IMG/VR virus record: IMGVR_UViG_3300011445_000063
Span: 1-24,066 of that record
Strand: one strand, 5' to 3'
DNA: 24,066 bases
Source of the DNA: a virus
A program made the translations under genes and the position numbers. Shown in pieces: positions 17,250 through 23,889 of the stretch. How positions within the stretch are numbered: position 1 is the stretch's first letter; each line of letters starts with the position of its first letter. The notes under the pieces are model-generated. The model saw only the letters and a program-made list of their open reading frames with translations, did not search any database and was not told the DNA's origin.

Positions 17250-17600
17250 CTACTTCCGGCCAAGCCCCGGCTTGTCGTCGTCGTCGTCCTTGCCCCTGAC
17301 CCGGCCCGGTCCCGGCTTGTCGCCGATCGACGGCTTGTCGTCTCCGGCGGACACCGGCCCGGCCTTGTCGACCTTCATCACGGCACGGGCCTTCTCGGGC
17401 GTCTCCGGCAGCTTGTCGCCATAGCGCGGACGCGCCACCTTCAGCGTGGCGACGTTCTGCTCGCCCGCCTCGTCGAGCGGCTGCATCATCGCATTCGGCC
17501 AGCCGTCATATTCGAACTTCTCGCCTTCGCGGATCAGCCGCGGGCCGCGCGCCTGATCCAGCGTCAGCCAGAGCTTGCCGATCGCTTCATACTTGGCCAT
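17250..17600 (-). CDS. Small phage protein with charged tail, 116 aa, function unknown
   Basis: ATG at 17600 has a strong ribosome binding site (AAGGAG, 6 nt spacing); the frame is open 20 codons further up but lacks such a site and overlaps the cement gene. The N-terminal half (KYEAIGKLWLTLDQARGPRLIREGEKFEYDGWP) looks folded, with a pattern seen in small proteins next to capsid genes. The last 50 residues are rich in Asp, Lys, Gly and Pro, with a DDDDDK run. Position after the cement protein suggests a minor head component. I do not recognise a named family. Confidence 0.72.
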   Translation of the reverse strand: MAKYEAIGKLWLTLDQARGPRLIREGEKFEYDGWPNAMMQPLDEAGEQNVATLKVARPRYGDKLPETPEKARAVMKVDKAGPVSAGDDKPSIGDKPGPGRVRGKDDDDDKPGLGRK

Positions 17601-17610
17601 GGAAAGCTCC

Positions 17611-18060
17611 TTACGCTGAACTGGGCGAATTGCCCCGGTACTGGCGGATCTTGTCGACATCCTCGACGATCGCCACGATCACGGCGCCGCCCGTCATCGT
17701 GCCCGCCACAGTCGCGCGCACGCCGAGATACTGCTGGTACTGCGACGGCGGCAGCGCCGTCTTCAGCTCGTAGCCCTTCACCAGCGAGGCCAGCGGGATC
17801 GCCGCCGTGGAATAGTGGATCGTCGGCGTCGACAGTGCCGCATTGTCGTCGCTCAGAACCTCGAACACGATCGAGGTGCCGCCGGCGAACGCGGTCGTGA
17901 CCAGGATATAGAGCCAGGGCGGCCATTGCCCCCCGCCAATGTCGCGGAACGTATTCGGCGGCGTGCCGCTGAACGGTCCCAGATCCTTGACGTGCGGCAT
18001 GATGGCGGTGGTCGTGATCGCAACGCGATCAGCCAGAACCTGTTCTTGGTCGAGGAGCAT
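17611..18060 (-). CDS. Bbp16-like capsid cement protein, 149 aa
   Basis: Follows the major capsid gene with a clear ribosome binding site (AAAGGAA before ATG). The sequence MLLDQEQVLADRVAITTTAIMPHVKDLG then FRDIGGGQWPPWLYILVTTAF and LSDDNAAL matches what I know of the Bbp16-type cement proteins that stabilise the BPP-1 capsid on its outside. Size fits. Expected to be beta-rich and to bind major capsid subunits around their symmetry axes. The downstream gene's ATG lies 10 nt past its stop, so the two are probably cotranslated. Confidence 0.8.
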   Translation of the reverse strand: MLLDQEQVLADRVAITTTAIMPHVKDLGPFSGTPPNTFRDIGGGQWPPWLYILVTTAFAGGTSIVFEVLSDDNAALSTPTIHYSTAAIPLASLVKGYELKTALPPSQYQQYLGVRATVAGTMTGGAVIVAIVEDVDKIRQYRGNSPSSA

Positions 18061-18071
18061 GTTCGTTCCTT

Positions 18072-18095
18072 TCGTCGATCAGGTCGTCGATCAGG
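18072..18095. repeat. Perfect 12-bp tandem repeat between capsid and cement genes
   Basis: Two exact adjacent copies of TCGTCGATCAGG fill most of the 38-nt gap between the capsid stop and the cement start. The minus strand reads CCTGATCGACGA twice, ending beside the cement gene ribosome binding site. GATC palindromes within the units could pair. Either a recent slippage duplication or a small control element. Confidence 0.8.
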
Positions 18096-18098
18096 TGT

Positions 18099-19085
18099 TC
18101 AGACCACGCGGTCCTCGGTGTCGAGGATCTGGTCGCACTGGCGGATCGGGATGCCGCGGAACGACACCTTCGACTGGCCTTCCTCCTGGCCGACCGTCAG
18201 GTAGACGTTGCTCTGCCGCTGCGCCTGGATGTCCAGCATCGTGAACACGGTCGCATTGCAATAGAACGCCATCTTGCCGCCACCGCGCAGCGCCTTCGGG
18301 ATCTTGTGAACCGCGCGGGTCATGTACAGCAGCACGTCGGGCGGCGTCGTGTTGGCGACGAGATTCGCCACGTCGATGTTGGCGATGCGGACGTTGGTCA
18401 TCCAGTTGTTGACCGCCACGCCCGGTGTCATCTTCCAGTGGGACCGGAACGCCATGAACTCGAGGCCGGCATCGTCGGTCGCGATCTGCTTGCCCAGATC
18501 CTCCATCTGCATGCCGCCGTTCAGCCCCTTCGGGTAGAACATGTGCGTGGCGCGCTGGCCCCAGGTGATCAGCCAGATCGAGGTGTTGTCGGTGGTGGTG
18601 CCGCCGGCGTCGACGATGTTGCGGCCGGATGGCGCGGTCTTGGAGCTGTACTGAATCGCGAGGCCGGGAAACTCCTCGGGCACCGCGGTGACGTCGCCGT
18701 AGAACAGCGTCTCGGCCAGCTGCTGGTTCATCGACTCGGCGTAGGCCGATTCTTCCGAGGCCATCCAGCCTTTGCCGTTCCGCTCGGCGAGGCGGACGTC
18801 GATCTTCGACATAGCCTCGAGCATCGCCGCCTGCACGCTGATCTGCGCGGTGGTCGACTTTGAGTGCGGGACGCCCTGGTTGATGCGCCGGTAATAGACC
18901 AGCGGCAACCCGGTGCGCTGCGTCACCTCATGCCCGTTCTGCAGGTTGCCCTCGAACCACGGCGCGTCGAGCAGAATCTCGTTCGACTGCTGCAGCATCT
19001 CGATGATCATCGCGGTCTTGCCGCTCGGATCCAGCCGCGTTTGCACATCAAGCAACGTCGGCCAATCGCCACCAATTACCGCCAT
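18099..19085 (-). CDS. Major capsid protein, Bbp17-like (BPP-1 type), 328 aa
   Basis: The start GGDWPTLLDVQTRLDP, then EMLQQSNEILLDAPWFEGNL, GLPLVYYRRINQGV and MNQQLAETLFYGD are a familiar signature of the major capsid family that includes Bordetella phage BPP-1 Bbp17. Length is right for the family. In BPP-1 this protein has an HK97-like fold with rearranged topology. It is preceded by the scaffold gene (3-nt gap) and followed by the cement gene, the usual order. A ribosome binding site (AAAGG) lies before the ATG, in the scaffold's last codons. High-level expression is expected, but no separate motif copy precedes it; the one before the scaffold could serve both. Confidence 0.92.
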   Translation of the reverse strand: MAVIGGDWPTLLDVQTRLDPSGKTAMIIEMLQQSNEILLDAPWFEGNLQNGHEVTQRTGLPLVYYRRINQGVPHSKSTTAQISVQAAMLEAMSKIDVRLAERNGKGWMASEESAYAESMNQQLAETLFYGDVTAVPEEFPGLAIQYSSKTAPSGRNIVDAGGTTTDNTSIWLITWGQRATHMFYPKGLNGGMQMEDLGKQIATDDAGLEFMAFRSHWKMTPGVAVNNWMTNVRIANIDVANLVANTTPPDVLLYMTRAVHKIPKALRGGGKMAFYCNATVFTMLDIQAQRQSNVYLTVGQEEGQSKVSFRGIPIRQCDQILDTEDRVV

Positions 19086-19088
19086 GGG

Positions 19089-19874
19089 TTAGACCTTTCG
19101 ATCAGGGTACAATCGATCCTCCCACTTCGCAGGGGGAGGCGTGGGCGTCTCATGGGCGTGGCCATTCGGCTGGCTCACACCCTGGTTGGCCTTCTGCAGC
19201 AGCAGCTTCTCGATCACGTTGAAGCCGGCCGCGCTGCGAATCTCGTTGGTCAGAACCTCGGCATCCGCGGCGCCGATCTGCGCGGTGGCACTCGCGGTCA
19301 GGGCGCGGTAGCGCGCCGAGGCCGTGGCCTGCGGGCCGAGCTTGGCAAATTCATCGAGCAGGAACCGCTGGTCGAAGGCCTTGGCCGCGACCTGGAAATC
19401 GAGAAACTCGCGTGCCATCTCCGTGAGGATTTCCGGCGAGGCTTTGTGCTTGTGCAGGATCTTCTGCGCCGCCCCGATCAGCGGATGCTCCGGGTCGAGC
19501 TTGATGTCGACCGCCGGCACCTCTTTGTACTTCGCGGCCAGCTCGGTGATCACCTCGGGCGGAAGCTCGACCTTGTAGCCGGCCGGATCCTTCGGGATCG
19601 CCGCCGCTTTCTCGGTCAGTTCCTTGTGCGCCGTCTCAAGCTCGGCGACGTGCTTGACGAAGGTGTCCTTGGGCGCGCCCGTCTCGGCGTCCCAGTGTTC
19701 CTCGGGAATATAGTCAGGCCGGCTCGGGGGTGTCGGGGGCGTCTGGCCGGTCGGCGGCGGCTGCGAACCGGCGGGGACCGCCGCTGCGGATCCGGGTGTC
19801 GCGGCCGGCTCGGGACTCACCAGGGAAGACAAGCCCGGCGACGGGGCTGGTGCTGGTGCTGCTTCGGGCGGCAT
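19089..19874 (-). CDS. Capsid scaffolding protein, 261 aa
   Basis: Position between portal and major capsid genes, with a Pro/Ala-rich start (residues 1-52), then RPDYIPEEHWDAETGAP, a hallmark of podoviral scaffold proteins, followed by a long helical, charged body (AELETAHKELTEKAA onward) and a polar C-terminus (WEDRLYPDRKV). The ATG at 19874 directly follows an in-frame TAA, so it cannot start earlier; the next in-frame candidate is a GTG about 17 codons later. This forces an overlap of at least 110 nt (161 nt with the ATG) with the preceding gene in another frame. The scaffold guides capsid assembly and is lost on maturation. Motif copy 3 ends 66 nt upstream. Confidence 0.85.
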   Translation of the reverse strand: MPPEAAPAPAPSPGLSSLVSPEPAATPGSAAAVPAGSQPPPTGQTPPTPPSRPDYIPEEHWDAETGAPKDTFVKHVAELETAHKELTEKAAAIPKDPAGYKVELPPEVITELAAKYKEVPAVDIKLDPEHPLIGAAQKILHKHKASPEILTEMAREFLDFQVAAKAFDQRFLLDEFAKLGPQATASARYRALTASATAQIGAADAEVLTNEIRSAAGFNVIEKLLLQKANQGVSQPNGHAHETPTPPPAKWEDRLYPDRKV

Positions 19875-20097
19875 TTAGCTCGGCGTCCTCGAACATGATC
19901 AAAATATCCCGGCAGAAATTGCGCCTTCCATTTTGCAGGATCAACGCACAAGCCTCGGACCCCGGATGCGCCACCTCCATCAGGACATGCTGCAGATACC
20001 GCCGCAGCACGTCGACATCGCGCCGCACCGTCGGCGAGCCGGCAATCCGCTGGCAGGCCTCGAACGCCGCTTCCCTGATCTTGACGGCCTCGGTCAC
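19714..20097 (-). CDS. Small Bbp19-like phage protein, 127 aa, overlapped by scaffold
   Basis: GTG start overlaps the portal stop (GTGA). Residues 1-75 look like a folded helical domain: FEACQRIAGSPTVRRDVDVLRRYL, then CALILQNGRRNFCRDILIMFED. The pattern 'residues then GRR then helix' resembles the Bbp19-type small proteins near phage portal genes, a tentative link. Residues about 75-127 (STSTSPVAG, then RFAAAADRPDAPDTPEPA) are read from the same DNA as the scaffold N-terminus in another frame and look like low-complexity overprinted sequence. No stop occurs in this frame before 19714. Function is unknown. Confidence 0.65.
   Translation of the reverse strand: MTEAVKIREAAFEACQRIAGSPTVRRDVDVLRRYLQHVLMEVAHPGSEACALILQNGRRNFCRDILIMFEDAELNAARSSTSTSPVAGLVFPGESRAGRDTRIRSGGPRRFAAAADRPDAPDTPEPA
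19941..19957 (-). promoter_or_regulatory. Late motif copy 3, before scaffold and capsid genes
   Basis: The minus strand reads CGAGGCTTGTGCGTTGA. It lies within the Bbp19-like gene (encoding part of SEACALI) and ends 66 nt before the scaffold ATG. It shares all 14 invariant positions with the other copies although it is under a protein-coding constraint. Confidence 0.55.
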
Positions 20098-21725
20098 ATC
20101 GGTGGTCCCGGCGGCGCCCCTTCCGGTGGCGCGCCTTCTTCAGGTGGCGCACCGCCCTCGCCACCAAGGCCCGCGGCGCTGGCGGCCACCTGCGCCATCT
20201 GCTGGATCTGCTTCATGTCATTGAACTCGACCAGTTTGTCGCCGAGCTTGTCCTTGAGATTGGCCGAGGTGGTGATGCCGTTGATCAGCATCTGGCCCAT
20301 CTGCGGGAAGGCGGTGTTGATGATTTCCAGGAGCCGCATCGCGGTCAGCACTTCCTGGTTTTCCTGCGCACGCTGCGCCGGGTTATAGGCCGCGAGCGAA
20401 ACCTCCTTGCCCTGGTATTCGAGCTTCGGCACCACGCCGCGCTTTTCCGCGATGTACTGGAAACGCTTGAACACCTGATAGGGAAACTCGCGCCAGAACG
20501 AGAAACCGGGCGCGCCGATTTTCTTTTGGGCTTTGACCATCTGATCCATCCACTGTTCTGCAGTGGGTGGGGTCTTGCCGAGCTGCTCGGGGAAATCGAC
20601 GTAGTGCAGTCGGCGGATCCGCGACTCGCGCCGGTCATGCTGGAACATCGCGGCGTCGAGCGGATTCGGGTCGTAGATCTTCTCGATCGAATCGCGGTTG
20701 CCGCCGGGCCGGCGCGGATAGGCCATGCCCGGCTCGATGCCGTTTTCGAAATTCATCACGTTGTCGTCGTCATAGGCGATCGGCGGCCGGATCGTGAACT
20801 CCATGTTTTCGATGAACGCCTTCTCGGTGTCATCGACCAGATGAAACTCGGGCAGCGCGCGGATCAGCGGACCTTCCGGCCAGGCGAAATCCGGCGACGA
20901 GCCGAACCGCCCAACGATGAACTCGCAGCAGCCCTCGCCCTTGAGCTTGGCGTCATGCACCTTCTTGTTCTGCACCAGGACGACATGCTGCCATTCCTCG
21001 TCGGCGACATTCGACCAGTCGCGCCAATAACCCCAGATCACCTCGGTTTTTTCGTTGGGCGCGTCCTTCACCTTCTTCTCGACGTCGTCGGGCAGCTTGA
21101 TGCCGGGCAGCTCGGCCTTGAGGTTGCGGTTCTTCACCCGCCGGATCATGAAGCGATCGTCGACCGCGCCATCGGGGCCGATGTTGATTTCAATCTGCCG
21201 GATGGCCTGGCCCAGACACAGAACCGGTTTGTGCTGCGCCTTGTCGCGGATGATCATGGCGAACACGCCGATCGCGCCGTCGGGCACCGCCTGCTTGGCC
21301 AGCTCGGCATAGAAATTCGACGCGCGCAGCAGATCGAAGATCATGTCGTCGGCGATCCCCGCATCATGCTCGATCACCTGCTGCGCCACCTTGTCCAGGC
21401 CGGGATCCGGCCGCCGCTCGGCCCATTTGACCGCCTCGGGCATGAAACTTTCGATGATCATCTCGAGGAAATCCTCGCTGCATTCGTAGGCCAGCGAGGT
21501 GTGCAGTTCGTCGGCGTCGTTCGACGGCAGGTTGTTCTGCGACTGCGATTGCTGCGAGCGAACCCGGCGCGGTGAGGCGTAGAAATAGCACTGCTCGATA
21601 TCGTTGATACTGAGCTGCTTCTGCGCGCGCGCGTCCTGCAGCCGCTGCAAAGCTTCGGTCTGCAGTTCATCCGGCTCGGCTTCCGAGGCCTTGCCCGGCT
21701 TGAAGATCGTGACCGCTTCGGCCAT
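20094..21725 (-). CDS. Portal (head-tail connector) protein, T7 gp8-like, 543 aa
   Basis: Length is near T7 gp8 (536 aa). The N-terminal region (LQTEALQRLQDARAQKQLS, then CYFYASPRR and DELHTSLAYECSEDFLEMI) and middle (RLHYVDFPEQLGKTP, AEQWMDQMVKAQKKIGAP) fit the head-to-tail connecting protein family of short-tailed phages. The C-terminus is a Gly/Pro/Glu-rich tail (GGAPPEEGAPPEGAPP). Twelve copies would form the DNA entry channel and dock the terminase. It starts 7 nt after the stop of the small upstream gene, and its stop overlaps the GTG of the next gene. A weak AGTAGG lies before the ATG. Confidence 0.95.
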   Translation of the reverse strand: MAEAVTIFKPGKASEAEPDELQTEALQRLQDARAQKQLSINDIEQCYFYASPRRVRSQQSQSQNNLPSNDADELHTSLAYECSEDFLEMIIESFMPEAVKWAERRPDPGLDKVAQQVIEHDAGIADDMIFDLLRASNFYAELAKQAVPDGAIGVFAMIIRDKAQHKPVLCLGQAIRQIEINIGPDGAVDDRFMIRRVKNRNLKAELPGIKLPDDVEKKVKDAPNEKTEVIWGYWRDWSNVADEEWQHVVLVQNKKVHDAKLKGEGCCEFIVGRFGSSPDFAWPEGPLIRALPEFHLVDDTEKAFIENMEFTIRPPIAYDDDNVMNFENGIEPGMAYPRRPGGNRDSIEKIYDPNPLDAAMFQHDRRESRIRRLHYVDFPEQLGKTPPTAEQWMDQMVKAQKKIGAPGFSFWREFPYQVFKRFQYIAEKRGVVPKLEYQGKEVSLAAYNPAQRAQENQEVLTAMRLLEIINTAFPQMGQMLINGITTSANLKDKLGDKLVEFNDMKQIQQMAQVAASAAGLGGEGGAPPEEGAPPEGAPPGPPM

Positions 21726-21732
21726 GCGCGGC

Positions 21733-21909
21733 CTACTTCATCAACGTCTTGAGCGGCAGCGCGCCGCGCGCGCCGAACAATCGATAAAGCCGCTCGGTGC
21801 TGGATTCGGCCCGGTCCTGGACCGACAGGATCTTCTCTTCCTTGGCCGCGGCCGCGGCGCGCTTTTCCTCGTCAGTGGGCCGGTAGCTCATGTCGGGTGG
21901 GCGTTGCAT
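21733..21909 (-). CDS. Small protein between terminase block and portal, 58 aa
   Basis: Starts at ATG 21909 with a good ribosome binding site (GGAGG, 9 nt spacing) inside the 3' end of the 154-aa gene (38-nt overlap). A second in-frame ATG at 21891 lacks a site. The protein has a charged Ala/Lys/Glu-rich helix (TDEEKRAAAAAKEEK) and then SSTERLYRLFGARGALPLK. Small proteins of this type just before the portal gene are common in podoviruses, but I know no function. It ends 7 nt before the portal ATG, so coupling to portal translation is likely. Motif copy 4 ends 54 nt upstream of its start. Confidence 0.72.
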   Translation of the reverse strand: MQRPPDMSYRPTDEEKRAAAAAKEEKILSVQDRAESSTERLYRLFGARGALPLKTLMK

Positions 21910-22336
21910 CGGACAGCACCTCCGCGCCGTTCGCGATACAATCCCGCCAAAGCCCGTCGGGGGTCAACGCACACGACTTGAGGCCGATCAGGTGCTTGAT
22001 CCCGCCCACGCACCACGGCGTCATCACCCCCCAGCGCCGGCCCGCGAGATTGACCGGCATCTGCAGCACCGCATTGTTTGTCATGAAACGTCCGGCCACC
22101 AGTTCGCCACCGTGGTCCTGCGGCACCGCCACGATCACCGTGCGCGGGAGCTGGATGTCGTAGAACAGCCACATCCGGGTCCGCGCCACATAGCCGATCG
22201 CCGAGACATGCTTGAACCGCCCCGGCACCCAGCGATTGACCCAGTCCTTCGCCGCCCGCGGCCAGAACACCAGCATCCAGTGCGTCGGCTCGTATTCGGT
22301 GATCGCGGCGCCGGGGACGATCGCGCCGATATTCAT
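21872..22336 (-). CDS. Conserved phage protein, possible permuted papain-like fold, 154 aa
   Basis: ATG overlaps the terminase stop (ATGA). The pattern recalls a family seen near terminase genes: MLVFWPRAAKDWVNRWVPG then FKHVSAIGY with His43, a strand with Asp60, then GVMTPWCVGGIKHLIGLK with Cys109, and ALTPDGLWRD. A His early, an acidic residue next, and a Cys at the start of a helix late is the order of permuted NlpC/P60-like (papain-fold) proteins. This is inference from residue order, not a database match. It could alternatively be non-enzymatic. The 3' end carries motif copy 4 and overlaps the next small gene. Confidence 0.75.
   Translation of the reverse strand: MNIGAIVPGAAITEYEPTHWMLVFWPRAAKDWVNRWVPGRFKHVSAIGYVARTRMWLFYDIQLPRTVIVAVPQDHGGELVAGRFMTNNAVLQMPVNLAGRRWGVMTPWCVGGIKHLIGLKSCALTPDGLWRDCIANGAEVLSDATPTRHELPAH
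21964..21980 (-). promoter_or_regulatory. Late motif copy 4, before small gene and portal
   Basis: The minus strand reads CAAGTCGTGTGCGTTGA. It lies in the 3' part of the 154-aa gene (encoding LKSCALT) and ends 54 nt before the ATG of the 58-aa gene that precedes the portal. It shares the 13 bases TGTGCGTTGACCC with copy 1. Confidence 0.55.
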
Positions 22337-23889
22337 GCCACGCGCCGACGCATGCGCAGCGACCGCCGGGTCTGCACCGGCGCCGCCCGCTTGCCGATCG
22401 GCCGGCCGACCATGGCGCGCCCCTCGCCCTCGCCGAGGACCAGATACTGCAGCGCGTCCGCGACGTTGCTGTACTGGTCCTTGACCGGCACTTCCTTGAT
22501 CAGGCCGGAGCCTTTGATCTTCTCAAAGTGATATTTCCCGGCCATGGCCACCTTCAGGGTGCGCGGCCGGCTCGGGTCCAACAACAGCCTTGGCATCCCG
22601 TCCTGCATCTCGCGCAAGACGAAGGTGACCGCGTCGATCCGGGTCTGGATGTTGTTCTGTGGCACCGGCGCCGGGTTGACCGTCATGCCGAACGATTCAA
22701 AAATGTCATACGCGGTCCGCTCGTCCGACTGGGTCTTGTCCTGCCCTTTCGGGTCGCCGTGCAGCCGGAACGCATAGCCGGGAAACCGCTGGTCGAGCTT
22801 CCGCTTCACCAGCGGGGCGAACTCCACCGCCCCGATCCCGAACGCCACCAGCTCGTCGAGGATCACCCAGCGATTGTTGACGACCTGCCCGAACACAGCT
22901 GCGGGCGAGCGCCCGAAATCCAGCCCGATCAGGATCGGATAGCCGGGCAGCGGCTTGATGTCCTGCTTCGCGACATGCGTCTCGGGCGAGAATTGCCCCC
23001 AGACCGGCCGGCCCTCTACATAGAGGCTGATGCGGTTCATCAGTTTAGAATCGACCCACTGCTTGGTCTTGCCGCGCACCTTGTCGTGGTAAAACTTGAC
23101 CGGCAACCATCTCAGGTTTTCGGCGCGCGGGTTCACTCTATATGCAGTGACCGTCTTGCCATCGACGCCGAACACCTCGTTCAGCGCCGGCGGCTGCACG
23201 AAATAGCCCCATTCCTTCGGCCAGCGCATGCGCGCCCGCTCGTCGCTCGACATATCCGTGGGATACGGCACCTCGCCGGTCATCTGCGGGATCCAGTGAT
23301 CCTCGCCCGGCTCGTTCATGTCGCCCAGCACCCCGGACCATTTCGGCCCGCCATCCCTGATCGGCGGAAACCGCCCGGTGCGGCCCTCGGCGTCGTCAAA
23401 CACCTGCTTGGTCGCAAACTGCATTTCGTGAAACCAGAACCCGGTGAACTGGGTCGAGAAGAGCTTGCTCACGTCCTCGGGCGTATCCAGCGCCATGAAC
23501 ACCAGCTCGCAGCGGACGTCCGCCAGCGACAGCGAGTATTCCATCGGCTTCGACAGCCGCAACTCGCCGTATTGCTGCGGCGGCAGCCAGTCGACCACGT
23601 CTTTCAGGGTCGTATCGCGCAGTTCACTGTAAGTATTGCGCACAATCCCCCACCGGGTCTTCCTCAACCCGTCCATCGGCGAGGGCGTCTGCTCGCAGGA
23701 TATCGCCCAGATCTTGTTGATCACCGCCAGGGTCTTCCCGCTGCCCCAGGGTCCGCGGATGATGCTCACGGGTGAGCGATCGGTGATGAACCGGCACAGC
23801 ACCTCGCCGTCCGGCTCGTAAATCTTCCGGCCGTCTTCCGTGAACTTGAGGGTGGGCAGGGTCACGCGCGGAAAGTGCAGCAGACTCAC
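22333..23889 (-). CDS. terL: Terminase large subunit, 518 aa
   Basis: Motor and nuclease that packages phage DNA. From the GTG start at 23889: Walker A GPWGSGKT at 46-53; a Walker-B-like stretch TGFWFHEM at about 149-156 with candidate Glu155; nuclease-type acidic residues Asp324 (GLDFG), Asp379 (HGDPKG) and Asp478 (VADAL). I chose this GTG because it overlaps the stop of the upstream gene (GTGA) and the sequence from SLLHFPRVTLPTLKF on looks like the family; the open frame further up is the Ala-rich shadow of the upstream poly-Pro gene. The usual Asp-Glu pair of Walker B reads His-Glu here. The C-terminus is basic (RRSLRMRRRVA). Confidence 0.96.
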   Translation of the reverse strand: MSLLHFPRVTLPTLKFTEDGRKIYEPDGEVLCRFITDRSPVSIIRGPWGSGKTLAVINKIWAISCEQTPSPMDGLRKTRWGIVRNTYSELRDTTLKDVVDWLPPQQYGELRLSKPMEYSLSLADVRCELVFMALDTPEDVSKLFSTQFTGFWFHEMQFATKQVFDDAEGRTGRFPPIRDGGPKWSGVLGDMNEPGEDHWIPQMTGEVPYPTDMSSDERARMRWPKEWGYFVQPPALNEVFGVDGKTVTAYRVNPRAENLRWLPVKFYHDKVRGKTKQWVDSKLMNRISLYVEGRPVWGQFSPETHVAKQDIKPLPGYPILIGLDFGRSPAAVFGQVVNNRWVILDELVAFGIGAVEFAPLVKRKLDQRFPGYAFRLHGDPKGQDKTQSDERTAYDIFESFGMTVNPAPVPQNNIQTRIDAVTFVLREMQDGMPRLLLDPSRPRTLKVAMAGKYHFEKIKGSGLIKEVPVKDQYSNVADALQYLVLGEGEGRAMVGRPIGKRAAPVQTRRSLRMRRRVA

